This document shows positions 8,691 to 18,435 of a stretch of DNA of 64,000 nt, one piece after another. Position numbers and translations under genes: made by a program. This stretch comes from a bacterium (GTDB lineage: Bacteria > Patescibacteriota > Microgenomatia > UBA1406 > GWC2-37-13). The notes below the pieces were generated by a model. The model saw only the letters and a program-made list of their open reading frames with translations. It was not told the DNA's origin and made no database searches. The stretch spans positions 1 through 64,000 of the forward strand of contig JAKAHA010000004.1 of assembly GCA_021825445.1 (NCBI GenBank), given 5' to 3'. Numbering within the stretch: the first letter of the stretch is position 1; the number at the start of each line of letters is the position of its first letter.

Positions 8691-9944
8691 TTATACCAAA
8701 TTAATGAATTTTGTTATTTTTTCTTTCACATACTCTAACATCTCTTCATTAATTCCAGGATAAACTCCTAACCAAAAAGCATTATTCATAATCAGGTCGG
8801 CGTTTTTCATATCCCCAATAATCTTAAAACTTTTCTTACGGTTGACGTAAGCAGGGTGACGAAGAATATTTCCTGAAAAAACATTTCTCGTTCCAATTTT
8901 ATTTTTTTCCAAATACTCGGTAAATTCATTCCTTGAAAAAGGGGAGTCGGGTTTGACGATTGCTGGAAATCCAAAATAACTTACTTCTTCTTTCTTATCA
9001 TTTTTCATTAAAATAAAATACTTTTTATATTGTGAAAAAAATTCATAAAGAGCCTTGTAATTTTCCTGTCTTTTTTTAATGAAAGTTGGCAGTTTTTTAA
9101 GTTGCGCAACGCCGATTGCCGCCTGGAAATCCGTCGCCTTTAAATTGTAACCAATTTGAGAATAAATATATTTATGATCGTATCCTTGAGGAAGATCGCC
9201 CAATTTCCATCCAAATCTTTTTCGGCAAGTATTATCACGCCCTGTATCGCACCAGCAATCACGACCCCAATCGCGAAATTGGCGGATCGATTTGTGAATC
9301 AAAGAATTATTAGTGACGACAGCTCCGCCCTCGCCCATAGTCATCTGATGTGCCGGATAAAAACTGAAGGTCGCAATATCTCCAAACGAACTAACAAGTT
9401 TTCCGTCATATTTTGAACCCAAGGCATCGCAGGAATCTTCAATCACCCAAAGATTATGTTTTTTTGCCAACTTCATAATTTTTTTCAGATTATAAGGTTT
9501 TCCCAAAGTATGAGCCATCATGATCAATTTAGTTTTTTTGGTAATCGCTTTTTCAATTTTGTCAACGTCGATGTTTAGAGTGTCAATCTCTGCATCAATA
9601 AAAATCGGCTTTAAGCCGTATTGAAGACCGGGGTTGACGGTCGTTGGGAAAGCAACTGAACAGGTTATAAATTCATCGCCTGGTTTAAGTTGGCGTTCTC
9701 CAAAGACTGAAGAAGTTAGAGCAGATAAAGCAACTAAATTGGCAGATGATCCAGAATTAACAAGCGAAACATAATTGACTCCAAGAAATTTTTTAAATTC
9801 TCTTTCAAATTCTTTAGTCCATCGTCCTTCAGTCCACCAACCCTCGCGTGCTGCCTCAATTGCATTATTTATCTCCCTCTCGTCATATACTTTACCTGAT
9901 ACTGGAACGTAAGTCTCTCCTCGAATAAATTTGTTCATTTTCAT
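8691..9944 (-). CDS. rfbH: CDP-4-keto-6-deoxy-D-glucose 3-dehydrase (E1)
   Basis: A 417-residue PMP-dependent, DegT-fold dehydratase. The usual PLP lysine is replaced by His199 in SFYPAHQMTMGEGG, and the [2Fe-2S] ligands follow the E1 pattern Cys-X57-Cys-X-Cys-X7-Cys at C172, C230, C232 and C240. These spacings match E1 of the ascarylose/abequose pathway. The enzyme removes the C3 hydroxyl of CDP-4-keto-6-deoxyglucose with a reductase partner (RfbI/E3), which I do not find in the window. Its partners RfbG and RfbF are encoded at 22060 and 23162. An in-frame Met at residue 3 (9938) is an alternative start. Confidence 0.95.
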   Translation of the reverse strand: MKMNKFIRGETYVPVSGKVYDEREINNAIEAAREGWWTEGRWTKEFEREFKKFLGVNYVSLVNSGSSANLVALSALTSSVFGERQLKPGDEFITCSVAFPTTVNPGLQYGLKPIFIDAEIDTLNIDVDKIEKAITKKTKLIMMAHTLGKPYNLKKIMKLAKKHNLWVIEDSCDALGSKYDGKLVSSFGDIATFSFYPAHQMTMGEGGAVVTNNSLIHKSIRQFRDWGRDCWCDTGRDNTCRKRFGWKLGDLPQGYDHKYIYSQIGYNLKATDFQAAIGVAQLKKLPTFIKKRQENYKALYEFFSQYKKYFILMKNDKKEEVSYFGFPAIVKPDSPFSRNEFTEYLEKNKIGTRNVFSGNILRHPAYVNRKKSFKIIGDMKNADLIMNNAFWLGVYPGINEEMLEYVKEKITKFINLV

Positions 9945-9971
9945 AATTTTATCAAAAAAAAAGCTTTATAG

Positions 9972-9977
9972 TATAAT
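9972..9977 (+). promoter_or_regulatory. -10 promoter element (TATAAT) for the 9986 gene
   Basis: TATAAT ends 8 bases before the ATG at 9986, with an AT-rich TTATCA-like -35 about 17 bases upstream. Transcription would start at or within a base or two of the start codon, so the mRNA is probably leaderless. It lies in the divergent gap with rfbH. Confidence 0.6.
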
Positions 9978-9985
9978 ATTACCTA

Positions 9986-10921
9986 ATGAAATCTAAAAAA
10001 CTTATCTCCATTGTCATTCCTATTTATAATGAGGAATTAGGAATTCCAGAACTGGTCAAGCAACTAACAAAATTTATTGGTGGAAACAAAAACTATGATT
10101 TCGAAATTATATTCGTCGAACATGGATCACATGACGATTCTTTCAATCTTTTGCAAGAATTTGCTAAAAAAAACAGTCAGATAAAAATTCTTCAACTTTC
10201 TAAAAATTTTGGTTGTGATGGCGGGATTGCTGCAGGTATGCAGTTTGCAAAAGGCGACGCTTTAGTAATTATGATGGCAGATCTTCAAGAGCCGATAGGA
10301 TTAATTTTGGAATTTATCAAAAAATGGGAAGCTGGTTACGAGATTGTTTATGGCGTAGTACAAAAAAGGGCAGCTGGATTTTTGAGAAATTTTAGCTCTG
10401 TTTTATTTTATAAAGTAATAAATTTATTTACCAAAAACATGTTCCCGGAAAATGCCAGTGACTTTCGACTGATAGATCGAAAAGTTTATCTAACAATAAA
10501 TCAAATGGGGGAACAAAACAAATATTTAAGAGGATTAATTATGTGGACTGGTTTTAAAAATATTGGAATTCCCTTTAATAGGTCAAAACGATTTGCAGGA
10601 GTTTCAAAAGCTAATTTTGTCACAGTACTCAAAGTCGCGCTTAACGGCATTTTTTCTTTTTCCTATTTACCTTTACGATTTGTCACAGGGCTGGGAATAA
10701 CGATTACAATTGTCTCTTTTATAATGATATTTTTTTATCTTTATCTATTTTTTATTCATGGTCGAGAAGCACCGGGAGCCGCAACAACAATTTTGTTGAT
10801 ATTGAGTTTGTTTGGAATTTTATTTTTTATCCTGGGAATCATTAGTGAATACCTGGCGAGGATCTACGATGAAGTCAAAGCCCGACCATCTTTTATTGTA
10901 AAAAATAAAATAAATTTGTAA
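9986..10921 (+). CDS. GT2 glycosyltransferase, DPM1/GtrB-like, membrane anchored
   Basis: A 311-residue GT-A enzyme with SIVIPIYNEE at the N-terminus, FVEHGSHDDS in place of the usual VDDGSxDGT, MMADLQEP as the metal-binding motif, and two C-terminal hydrophobic helices at about 230-300. It looks like a polyprenyl-phosphate hexose synthase. The change from DD to EH in the nucleotide-binding loop is unusual and may alter donor specificity. It is the first gene of the plus-strand set running to 22063, and a TATAAT box sits just before its start. Confidence 0.83.
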   Translation: MKSKKLISIVIPIYNEELGIPELVKQLTKFIGGNKNYDFEIIFVEHGSHDDSFNLLQEFAKKNSQIKILQLSKNFGCDGGIAAGMQFAKGDALVIMMADLQEPIGLILEFIKKWEAGYEIVYGVVQKRAAGFLRNFSSVLFYKVINLFTKNMFPENASDFRLIDRKVYLTINQMGEQNKYLRGLIMWTGFKNIGIPFNRSKRFAGVSKANFVTVLKVALNGIFSFSYLPLRFVTGLGITITIVSFIMIFFYLYLFFIHGREAPGAATTILLILSLFGILFFILGIISEYLARIYDEVKARPSFIVKNKINL

Positions 10922-10928
10922 TAGACAA

Positions 10929-11819
10929 ATGAAAAAAATTAAGGTCGGAATTATTGGTACTGGAAATATTGGCTCTGATCTATTAATTAAAATTATAAGA
11001 TCTCCATATTTGGAGTGTGGAATTTTTACTGGACAAAATCCTGACTCTGAGGGAATTTTGAGAGCCAAAAAACTTGGAGTCAAAACTTCTTTTGAGTCAA
11101 TCCGCGCGATTGAAAAAAATCCTAAATGCTGTGAAATAGTTTTTGATGCAACTTCAGCTAAAGGACATTTATATAATGCTCCCATCTTAAAAAAATTAAA
11201 AAAATTTGTCATTGATATGACCCCATCAAGAATTGGCAAGATGTGCGTCCCAAGTCTTAATTTGGAAAGTTCATTAAAAGAAAATAATATTAATATGGTT
11301 AGCTGTGGAGGACAGGCGACCACCCCGATTGCCAAAGCCATCATGAAAATTAATCCTAATACCCAATACATTGAAATTGTTTCCAGCATTTCTTCAAAAT
11401 CAGCTGGTATTGGTACACGAAATAATATCGATGAGTATACTCAAACCACTAGTGAAGCTCTAGTGTATTTTAGTGGTGTCAAAAAAGCTAAGGCAATTGT
11501 CAATCTTAATCCTGCCGACCCACCTATTTTAATGCATAATACAATTTATGCTCAAATTAAAAATCCAAAAATAGATTTGACTACTAAAGAAATAAAAAAA
11601 GTAGTAAAAAAAATTCAACAGTATGTTCCTGGTTATAAATTAGTTTTAGAACCTGTTTACGATAATGGTCGATTGACAACTATGATAGAAGTGATTGGAC
11701 GAGGCGATTTTTTGCCAATATATGCGGGCAATTTAGATATAATTAACTGTGCTGCAATTGCCGTAGCTGAAGAATATGCCAGGCGAAAATTAAAAATAAA
11801 AAAACATGAAATCAAATAA
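10929..11819 (+). CDS. mhpF: Acetaldehyde dehydrogenase (acylating), MhpF/DmpF family
   Basis: A 296-residue enzyme. The N-terminal Rossmann motif is IIGTGNIGSD, the catalytic thiolate is C126 in VSCGGQATTPI, and SSKSAGIGTR and NLNPADPP follow the family. It interconverts acetyl-CoA and acetaldehyde with NAD(H). The stop overlaps the aldolase gene by 14 bases, as in meta-cleavage operons where the two proteins form a channelling complex. Here the neighbours are sugar-nucleotide enzymes, so the pair probably feeds a biosynthetic route rather than aromatic degradation; that is inference. Confidence 0.9.
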   Translation: MKKIKVGIIGTGNIGSDLLIKIIRSPYLECGIFTGQNPDSEGILRAKKLGVKTSFESIRAIEKNPKCCEIVFDATSAKGHLYNAPILKKLKKFVIDMTPSRIGKMCVPSLNLESSLKENNINMVSCGGQATTPIAKAIMKINPNTQYIEIVSSISSKSAGIGTRNNIDEYTQTTSEALVYFSGVKKAKAIVNLNPADPPILMHNTIYAQIKNPKIDLTTKEIKKVVKKIQQYVPGYKLVLEPVYDNGRLTTMIEVIGRGDFLPIYAGNLDIINCAAIAVAEEYARRKLKIKKHEIK

Positions 11820-12864
11820 TAGGGAAGTACTTATCGTTGACTCAACTCTTCGTGATGGATCTCATGCTATGAAACATCAATTTACTGTTCAAGACATTGT
11901 TCAATATGCCAGAGGGGCAGAGCTCGCCGGAACGAAAATACTTATGGTCGGACATGGAAATGGATTGGGCGCTTCTTCACTCCAACTAGGACTATCTTTA
12001 GTATCTGATAAAGAAATGTTAGTTGCAGCAAAAAAACAACTAAAAAAAACTCAGCTTGGAGCCTTTCTGATTCCAGGATTTGGAACTATTAAAAATGATA
12101 TTGAGCCGGCGATCGTCGATTATGGGGTTGATGTTATCATGGTTGCTTGTCATTGTACCGAGGCAAATATAACTCGCCAACATATTCAATATGCCACAAA
12201 AAAAAATATTAAAACTTATGGTGTTTTGATGATGTCTCATATGATTTCGGCTGAAGAACTTCTGGTACAAGCAAAATTAATGGAAGAATATGGAGTGGCA
12301 GGAGTTTTGCTTATGGACTCAGCTGGAACTTACTTACCAAAAGATGTATCCGAAAAAGTATCAACCTTAGTTAAAGGTTTGAAAGTTGATGTGGGTTTTC
12401 ATGCTCACAATAATTTAGGTATGGCGGTTGCCAATTCTTTAATTGCTGTGGAATCTGGAGCTAATATTTTAGATGCTTGTTCTCGTGGGCTAGGGGCTGG
12501 AGCAGGTAACTGTCAACTGGAAGTAATCGCGGCAGTTCTCAATAAAGTTGGAATAAAAACCGGATTGGACCTTTACCAACTGATGAATAATAGTGAAAAT
12601 ATTATTGCAAAATTAATGAAAGCCCCGATTGAAATAAATGATATTACTTTAACAAGTGGTCTTGCCGGCGTTTTTTCCGGATTTGCTCCTCATGCAAAAA
12701 AAGCTGCTATTAAATTTGGTATCGACGTCCATGATTTATTAATTGAACTTGGAAAAAGAAAAATTATAGGTGGTCAAGAAGATATAATTATTGACGTGGC
12801 AAATTTCCTCAAACAAAAAAAAGAATTTAAAGATGAAGATTATCAGATAGAATCATTATTATAA
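11806..12864 (+). CDS. mhpE: 4-hydroxy-2-oxovalerate aldolase, MhpE/DmpG family
   Basis: A 352-residue TIM-barrel aldolase of the HMGL-like family. DSTLRDGSHAMKH near the N-terminus holds the metal-binding Asp and catalytic residues, and GFHAHNNLGMAVANS supplies the His metal ligands; the C-terminal communication domain is present. It joins or splits pyruvate and acetaldehyde via 4-hydroxy-2-oxopentanoate. It overlaps the acetaldehyde dehydrogenase gene by 14 bases and is followed after 15 bases by two ThDP enzymes that could use a 2-oxo acid as acyl donor. That coupling is a hypothesis. Confidence 0.9.
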   Translation: MKSNNREVLIVDSTLRDGSHAMKHQFTVQDIVQYARGAELAGTKILMVGHGNGLGASSLQLGLSLVSDKEMLVAAKKQLKKTQLGAFLIPGFGTIKNDIEPAIVDYGVDVIMVACHCTEANITRQHIQYATKKNIKTYGVLMMSHMISAEELLVQAKLMEEYGVAGVLLMDSAGTYLPKDVSEKVSTLVKGLKVDVGFHAHNNLGMAVANSLIAVESGANILDACSRGLGAGAGNCQLEVIAAVLNKVGIKTGLDLYQLMNNSENIIAKLMKAPIEINDITLTSGLAGVFSGFAPHAKKAAIKFGIDVHDLLIELGKRKIIGGQEDIIIDVANFLKQKKEFKDEDYQIESLL

Positions 12865-12879
12865 ATTTAAAATAATTAT

Positions 12880-14658
12880 ATGACCGTTAGCGATTATATT
12901 TTTAAATTTTTAACAGATAAGGGAGTTGATACGATATTCATGATTACAGGAGGACAAGCGATGTTTTTGAATGATGCGGTTTTTCGCAACAAAAAATTAA
13001 AATATATCTGTGGGCACCATGAACAAGCGCTTGGAATGTCAGCTGATGCTTATGGTCGAATTACTGGAAAACTAGGAGTTAGTTTGGTTACCGCCGGACC
13101 TGCTGCTATCAACATTATAAACGGAGTCGTTGGTGGATGGGTTGACTCATCTCCAATGATGGTCATTTCAGGTCAATCGGCTTTGTCTTTTGTTCAATAT
13201 CAGCAAAAAACCAAAATTAGACAGTTTGGAATTCAAGGCATAAATATTAAGCCAATTGTTGAAAAAATTACCAAATATTTTGTTACTGTGGACGATCCTT
13301 CTCTAATTCAGTACTATATGCAAAAAGCTTATTATCTGGCACTAAGCGGTCGACCCGGTCCAGTATGGATCGAAGTTCCTCTCGACATTCAGAGAATGGA
13401 AGTTCCTAAAAAGCTCCTAAAAGAATTTATCCCTGAGGAAAACAAAGATCTAGACAGTGATCTTTCTACAAAAGTAAAAGAAACGTTGGAATTATTATCA
13501 AAATCTAAACGACCAATTCTTTTTGCTGGTCAAGGAATTAGATTAGCAAATACTTTTAATGAATTTGATAAAATTGTCAAAAAACTTCAAATGCCAGTTA
13601 TCACCTCTCGACTAGGGATTGATCTCATTGATAGTGATAATAAGCTATATGTAGGACGACCTGGAACATATGGAGAAAGAGCTGCTCATTTTGCAATTCA
13701 AAATTCAGATTTAATTTTGGCTATAGGTTCCCGACTTTCAACATCAACGGTTGGTCATAACTCAAAGGAATTTGGTAAAAATGCCAAAAAAATCGTTGTT
13801 GATATTGATATCGAAGAACTCGAAAAACCAGGTATAGACATCTTCCTAAAAATTAATACCGATGTTAAATTATTTTTAAATGAACTATTAAAACAGATAG
13901 GTACGCATAAAATTCCAAATTATAAAAATTGGGTTGAAAGATGTAATTTTTGGAAGTATAAATATCCGGTGGTTTTACCAGAATATAAAAAAGAAAAACC
14001 AATTAACTCTTATTATTTTACTGAAAGATTATCATGCCTTGCCTCTGACCGTGATATGATCTTAGTTGATACAGGATCTTGTTTTCATGTTGCCTGTCAA
14101 GCATGGAAAATCAAAAAAAATCAGCGTTTTTTGACGACCGGTGGAATCTCTTCGATGGGCTATTGGGCGGCAGGAATTGGTGCATGTCTAGCAAATAATC
14201 GAAAAAATACGATTGTAATAACGGGGGACGGAAGTCTTCAATTTAATATCCAAGAATTTGCAACGATCAAACATAATAATCTGCCCATAAAAGTTTTCAT
14301 TTTAAATAATAACGGATACTTATTAATCAGACACACCCAAAAGAATTTTATGGACGGAAGGCTTATGGGGGAGAGTGAGAAAAATGGTGTTTGGTGTCCT
14401 GATTCTTTAAAGATCGCTACAGCCTATGGAATTAAGGGGGTAAGAATTAGTTCTATCGACGAAATTGATAAAAAAATTAAAGAAGTCCTTGATTATAAGG
14501 GACCTGTAATTTGTGATGTGATGACTCCTGAGTGGCAACTGTTGATTCCAAGGACGGCATCAGAAAAAAGACCTGATGGAACACTGGTTGCCAAACCATA
14601 CGAGGACATGTTTCCTTTTTTGGATAGAAAAGAATTTAAGCAAGCCAACCACCCATAA
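12880..14658 (+). CDS. ThDP-dependent acetolactate-synthase-like enzyme, candidate sugar acyl-branching enzyme
   Basis: A 592-residue three-domain ThDP enzyme. The activating Glu is E48 in GHHEQALGMSADAYGR. The cofactor motif is G449-D450-G451 with N476-N477 (GDGX24NN), followed by NGYLLIRHTQ. Acetolactate synthase of branched amino-acid synthesis would normally have a small regulatory subunit nearby; none is seen. In CDP-3,6-dideoxyhexose loci the related YerE transfers an acetyl unit from pyruvate to C4 of the keto sugar. Next to RfbH and a 2-oxo-acid aldolase, such a role is plausible but unproven. Confidence 0.85.
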   Translation: MTVSDYIFKFLTDKGVDTIFMITGGQAMFLNDAVFRNKKLKYICGHHEQALGMSADAYGRITGKLGVSLVTAGPAAINIINGVVGGWVDSSPMMVISGQSALSFVQYQQKTKIRQFGIQGINIKPIVEKITKYFVTVDDPSLIQYYMQKAYYLALSGRPGPVWIEVPLDIQRMEVPKKLLKEFIPEENKDLDSDLSTKVKETLELLSKSKRPILFAGQGIRLANTFNEFDKIVKKLQMPVITSRLGIDLIDSDNKLYVGRPGTYGERAAHFAIQNSDLILAIGSRLSTSTVGHNSKEFGKNAKKIVVDIDIEELEKPGIDIFLKINTDVKLFLNELLKQIGTHKIPNYKNWVERCNFWKYKYPVVLPEYKKEKPINSYYFTERLSCLASDRDMILVDTGSCFHVACQAWKIKKNQRFLTTGGISSMGYWAAGIGACLANNRKNTIVITGDGSLQFNIQEFATIKHNNLPIKVFILNNNGYLLIRHTQKNFMDGRLMGESEKNGVWCPDSLKIATAYGIKGVRISSIDEIDKKIKEVLDYKGPVICDVMTPEWQLLIPRTASEKRPDGTLVAKPYEDMFPFLDRKEFKQANHP

Positions 14659-14676
14659 TATGATAAAATACCATGT

Positions 14677-16503
14677 ATGAAAGATACTAAAATAAAGCTT
14701 TCTGATTATGTAATTCAATTTATAGAAAATCTTGGAGTAAAGCATATTTTTTTAATTTCTGGTGGCGGAAATATTCACCTTGTTGACTCCCTTGGAAAAA
14801 GCAAAAAAATAAAATATGTTTGCAATCATCACGAACAAGCTTCTTCAACCGCAGCTGAAGCGTATGCCAGAATTGCGGGCTTTGGGGTTTGCTTGGTGAC
14901 AACAGGACCTGGTGGAACAAATGCCATTACCGGCGTCCTTGGAGCCTACCAAGATTCAATACCTATGCTTGTCATATCAGGACAAGTAAAAAGAGAAACT
15001 ATGGGAGCGGGAAAAATCACCAGACAGTACGGAGACCAAGAAGTAAATATTATAGATATCGTCAAACCGTTAACCAAATATGCCGCAACTATTATGAATC
15101 CACTTGATGTCGATTACGAGCTATCAAAGGCTACTCATATTGCCAAATCCGGCAGACCGGGTCCAGTTTGGATCGATATCCCGCTTGATATTCAAGGATC
15201 AACGATTGAAATCGAAAAGTTAAAAAAATTTGAATCAAAAGAAATTAAACCCGATTTTAATACTGACAAGAAAAAATTAAGTGAATTGGTTAGTAAAACA
15301 ATTGAAAAAATTAAAAATTCTAAACGCCCGGTTTTATACGCAGGAAACGGAATTAGACTTGCCGGTGCTTATAAAGAGTTTTTAAAATTAGTTGACCTTC
15401 TGAAAATTCCTGTTTTGACAAGTTATGCAGGTTACGACCTGATGCCGTCCGCTCATCCATATTTTTTTGGTCGGGGACATGCTTTTGGTCAACGAGCTGG
15501 TAATTTTGTTTTACAAAACAGTGATTTATTACTTTCAATTGGAGCCAGATTTGATATTAGGACGATTGGATTTACTTATAAAGCATTTGCCAGAGCCGCC
15601 TACAAGATAATGGTTGATATTGATATGAAAGAGATAAAAAAACCAATTCTTTCAATTAACATGCCTGTTAATTTTGACGCTAAAGATTTTATCGAAGAAA
15701 TGATAAGACAACTAAAAGAAAATTCGTTGAAATTACAAATAAATGATTGGCTGGATTACGGAAGAAAATTAAATAAAAAATACCCGGTAGTTTTAAAAGA
15801 ATATTGGCAGGAAAAAAAATTTGTTAACAACTACTGTTTTATTGAGGCTATTGGAAAACAACTTAAGCCAAATGAATTAATTGTTGAGTCAAATGGAGTC
15901 GGACCCCTAAACTGCATGTACCAGGCATTTTATGTAAAACCGGGTCAAAGAATTATTCTCAATAACGGTTGTGCCCAGATGGGGTATGGACTACCTGCTG
16001 CCGTTGGAGTCGCCTTTGCCGCCGATAAAAAACAAAGAGTCATCTGTTTTGATGGTGATGGAAGTATTCAACTAAATATCCACGAACTCCAAGTGATGAA
16101 ACATCATAATCTTCCAATCAAATTATTTATTTATACAAACGACGGTTATCTTTCAATTAAAAATACCCAAAATAATTTATTTGCAGGAGTTCATGTGGCA
16201 GTTGACAATGAGTCTGGAATCAGTTGTCCGGATATTGTGAAAATCGGAAAAGCTTATGGAATTAAAACTATAAAAATCAACAACCACGCAGATATGGATG
16301 AAAAAATAAAAAAAGTATTATCTACCCCCGGTCCCGTAATCTGTGATATTAATGCTGTCAGAAATTTGGCACTTGCACCAAAACTGATGGCAAAAAAATT
16401 ACCTAACGGTCAGTTCGCTTCGCCTCCCCTTGAAGACATGGGACCATTTTTGCCAAGAGATGAATTTGAAAAGAACATGTTAATTCCGTTGTGGAAAGAA
16501 TAA
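14677..16503 (+). CDS. Second ThDP-dependent acetolactate-synthase-like enzyme
   Basis: A 608-residue paralogue of the preceding protein. The activating Glu is E53 in NHHEQASSTAAEAYAR and the cofactor motif is G460-D461-G462 with T487-N488-D489, so the first Asn of the usual NN pair is Thr while the metal-ligand Asn is kept. The loop after it reads GYLSIKNTQ, like the first copy. Two diverged copies in tandem (18-base gap) suggest two different acyl donors or acceptors. Catabolic acetolactate synthase is unlikely in this sugar-nucleotide context. Confidence 0.85.
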   Translation: MKDTKIKLSDYVIQFIENLGVKHIFLISGGGNIHLVDSLGKSKKIKYVCNHHEQASSTAAEAYARIAGFGVCLVTTGPGGTNAITGVLGAYQDSIPMLVISGQVKRETMGAGKITRQYGDQEVNIIDIVKPLTKYAATIMNPLDVDYELSKATHIAKSGRPGPVWIDIPLDIQGSTIEIEKLKKFESKEIKPDFNTDKKKLSELVSKTIEKIKNSKRPVLYAGNGIRLAGAYKEFLKLVDLLKIPVLTSYAGYDLMPSAHPYFFGRGHAFGQRAGNFVLQNSDLLLSIGARFDIRTIGFTYKAFARAAYKIMVDIDMKEIKKPILSINMPVNFDAKDFIEEMIRQLKENSLKLQINDWLDYGRKLNKKYPVVLKEYWQEKKFVNNYCFIEAIGKQLKPNELIVESNGVGPLNCMYQAFYVKPGQRIILNNGCAQMGYGLPAAVGVAFAADKKQRVICFDGDGSIQLNIHELQVMKHHNLPIKLFIYTNDGYLSIKNTQNNLFAGVHVAVDNESGISCPDIVKIGKAYGIKTIKINNHADMDEKIKKVLSTPGPVICDINAVRNLALAPKLMAKKLPNGQFASPPLEDMGPFLPRDEFEKNMLIPLWKE

Positions 16504-16519
16504 ATTTATAAAATAATTT

Positions 16520-17506
16520 ATGGTCAAATTAGCAGAGGGAGTACAAGGTTTTGATACTACGAAGTCTGCTGAATCTTATGCAAGATTAAATTCAATAGGT
16601 TACGATACTTCTGTAAAAGCCATTGTTGACAAAATGACACTTTTTCTCAAAAATATAAAGGGTCATGCTTGGATTGTAGAGATTGGTGCAGGTCAAAGAA
16701 AAGCTACTATAGGAATTGACGCCTCACTTAAAAAACATGGTTTTTCAAACGTAACAATTATTCCATTGGAACCGTCTTCGGAACAAACAAAAATGGCACC
16801 TAAAGTTGATTCGGGAGATCAGTCAACCCCTCCTTTAATTCGAAATGGTGAAATTCTTCCGATTAAAACTAATTCTGCCAAAGGCTTTTTATCTTCTCAG
16901 GTACTTCATTGGGTTACTACAAGCAAAAAATTACTGGAATTGTTTAAGGAAGGATCACGAATATTAGTAAAAGATGGTTTTTTAGTTCACGCAGTTTCCG
17001 GCTTAGTTGACTTGAAAGAATATAATAAATATCATTTTACCCGTGCACCTTTTTATCTTGAAGCCTATCTTCCAGAAGTTAAAAAATTATTAATTGAACA
17101 TGGGTTCTGGAGTGAAGATCAAGGTGAATTTGTACCATGGAACCACAAAGTTAATCCTTTTTATCACAAATATACTCTTCATGACATTCGTAAAATAATC
17201 AAAAAAGCTGGTTTCAAAGACGTAAAAATTGATATATACTTTGCCCGTCTTGGTCCAGAAGAATGGAAAAAAAGATGTGCTGAATTATCAATGTTAAAAA
17301 TGCATCTTTTTAAAAGCAAAAGATTAAAAGAAATACCTGAGAATTTAATGGAAGAAATTGGCAAACAGGCTTTTGAGCAAGCTAAATTGAGTCGCTCTGA
17401 TTTATGGAATGAATTATCACAAGAAACTAGTGAGGTTATGAATCAAATGCCAGAAAATTTAACACATGGAGAACCTGTGCCAGTTATTACTGCTAGAAAA
17501 AAATGA
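16520..17506 (+). CDS. Divergent class I SAM-dependent methyltransferase
   Basis: A 328-residue protein with a recognisable SAM-binding motif WIVEIGAGQRKATIGID at about 51-67 and a SSQVLHWV post-motif segment; the long C-terminal half is alpha-helical and unfamiliar. It lies between the ThDP genes and an epimerase on the same strand; the stop overlaps the next start by 4 bases. C- or O-methylation of a sugar nucleotide intermediate would fit, but no substrate motif is visible. Confidence 0.65.
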   Translation: MVKLAEGVQGFDTTKSAESYARLNSIGYDTSVKAIVDKMTLFLKNIKGHAWIVEIGAGQRKATIGIDASLKKHGFSNVTIIPLEPSSEQTKMAPKVDSGDQSTPPLIRNGEILPIKTNSAKGFLSSQVLHWVTTSKKLLELFKEGSRILVKDGFLVHAVSGLVDLKEYNKYHFTRAPFYLEAYLPEVKKLLIEHGFWSEDQGEFVPWNHKVNPFYHKYTLHDIRKIIKKAGFKDVKIDIYFARLGPEEWKKRCAELSMLKMHLFKSKRLKEIPENLMEEIGKQAFEQAKLSRSDLWNELSQETSEVMNQMPENLTHGEPVPVITARKK

Positions 17507-18435
17507 ATAAAAAAACAATTTTTATCACCGGGGCGGGGGGGTTTATTGGAAAGAATTTGACGGAACAATTAAACGGAAAATATAATCTGTTGACACCCGG
17601 ACATAAGGAACTTGATTTGTTGGACGAAAAAGCTGTTGATAATTTTTTCAAGAAAAATAAGATTGACGTTGTCATTAACTGTGCCGTCATTGGCGGAAGC
17701 AGAAAAGAAGAACACGTCGACTCCTCACTTTCCGGAAATTTAAGAATATTTTTCAATCTTTTGAAAAATAAAGGTCGATATAAAAAGATGATTCATCTTG
17801 GGTCAGGTGCAGAATACGACAAAACCAAACCGATTATCAAAGTAAAAGAAACTGATTTGGGAAAAACCATTCCCAAAGACGAATATGGTTTTTTCAAATA
17901 TATTTGCTCAAAATATATTGAAAAAGAAAAAGATATTGTTTGTATTAGAATTTTTGGTCTATTTGGAAAATACGAAGATTACAGATATCGCTTTATCTCC
18001 AATGCGATCGTTAATAACTTAAAAGGGCTTCCTATCACTATGAATCAAAACGTCTTTTTTGATTATACGGATATTAACGATTTTGTTAGGATTGTTGATC
18101 ACTTCATCAATCATAAAGCAAAACATAAGTTTTATAATATCGGTACCGGGAAAAAAATTGATATATTGACGATTGCCAATAAGATAAATAAGATCGCTGA
18201 CAAAAAATCGAAAATAACGATAAAAAATAAAGGACTGAATAACGAATATACTTGTAACAGTTCGAGATTGAAAACTGAGCTAAAAAAATTTGAGTTCACC
18301 GACTTTGATAAATCTTTGAATGAACTATATAGGTGGTATAGAGATAAGTCTGTGTCATTCCCGCCCCCGATCGGAGTCGAGGGCAGGCTCCTGCGGGAAT
18401 CCAGAAATCATGGATCCCCTTTTTCAAGGGGATGA
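17503..18435 (+). CDS. NAD-dependent sugar epimerase/dehydratase with repeat-derived C-terminus
   Basis: A 310-residue extended SDR. TGAGGFIGKNL binds the dinucleotide, SGAEYDK replaces the usual Ser/Thr segment and YGFFK gives the YxxxK dyad. It could be a C4 reductase or epimerase acting on the CDP-sugar, similar in type to abequose or GDP-fucose synthases. The natural end appears to be near LNELYRWYRD; the last 28 or so residues are encoded by two palindromic repeats (18351-18403, 18411-18439), the second of which supplies the TGA stop. Confidence 0.78.
   Translation: MNKKTIFITGAGGFIGKNLTEQLNGKYNLLTPGHKELDLLDEKAVDNFFKKNKIDVVINCAVIGGSRKEEHVDSSLSGNLRIFFNLLKNKGRYKKMIHLGSGAEYDKTKPIIKVKETDLGKTIPKDEYGFFKYICSKYIEKEKDIVCIRIFGLFGKYEDYRYRFISNAIVNNLKGLPITMNQNVFFDYTDINDFVRIVDHFINHKAKHKFYNIGTGKKIDILTIANKINKIADKKSKITIKNKGLNNEYTCNSSRLKTELKKFEFTDFDKSLNELYRWYRDKSVSFPPPIGVEGRLLRESRNHGSPFSRG
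18351..18403 (+). repeat. 53-nt palindromic repeat, exact inverted copy of 24588-24640
   Basis: The element begins TGTGTCATTCCCGCCCC and ends CTGCGGGAATCCA. Base for base it is the reverse complement of 24588-24640. It sits at the 3' end of the 17503 gene and is translated in frame. Confidence 0.92.

Noticed and set aside
10820-11389. 189-codon open frame on the minus strand
   Set aside because: It lies wholly antisense to the GT2 and acetaldehyde dehydrogenase genes, which have clear family motifs; the antisense translation has none.
12880-16503. Branched amino-acid acetolactate synthase operon
   Set aside because: No small regulatory subunit, ilvC or ilvD nearby; the setting is sugar-nucleotide genes.
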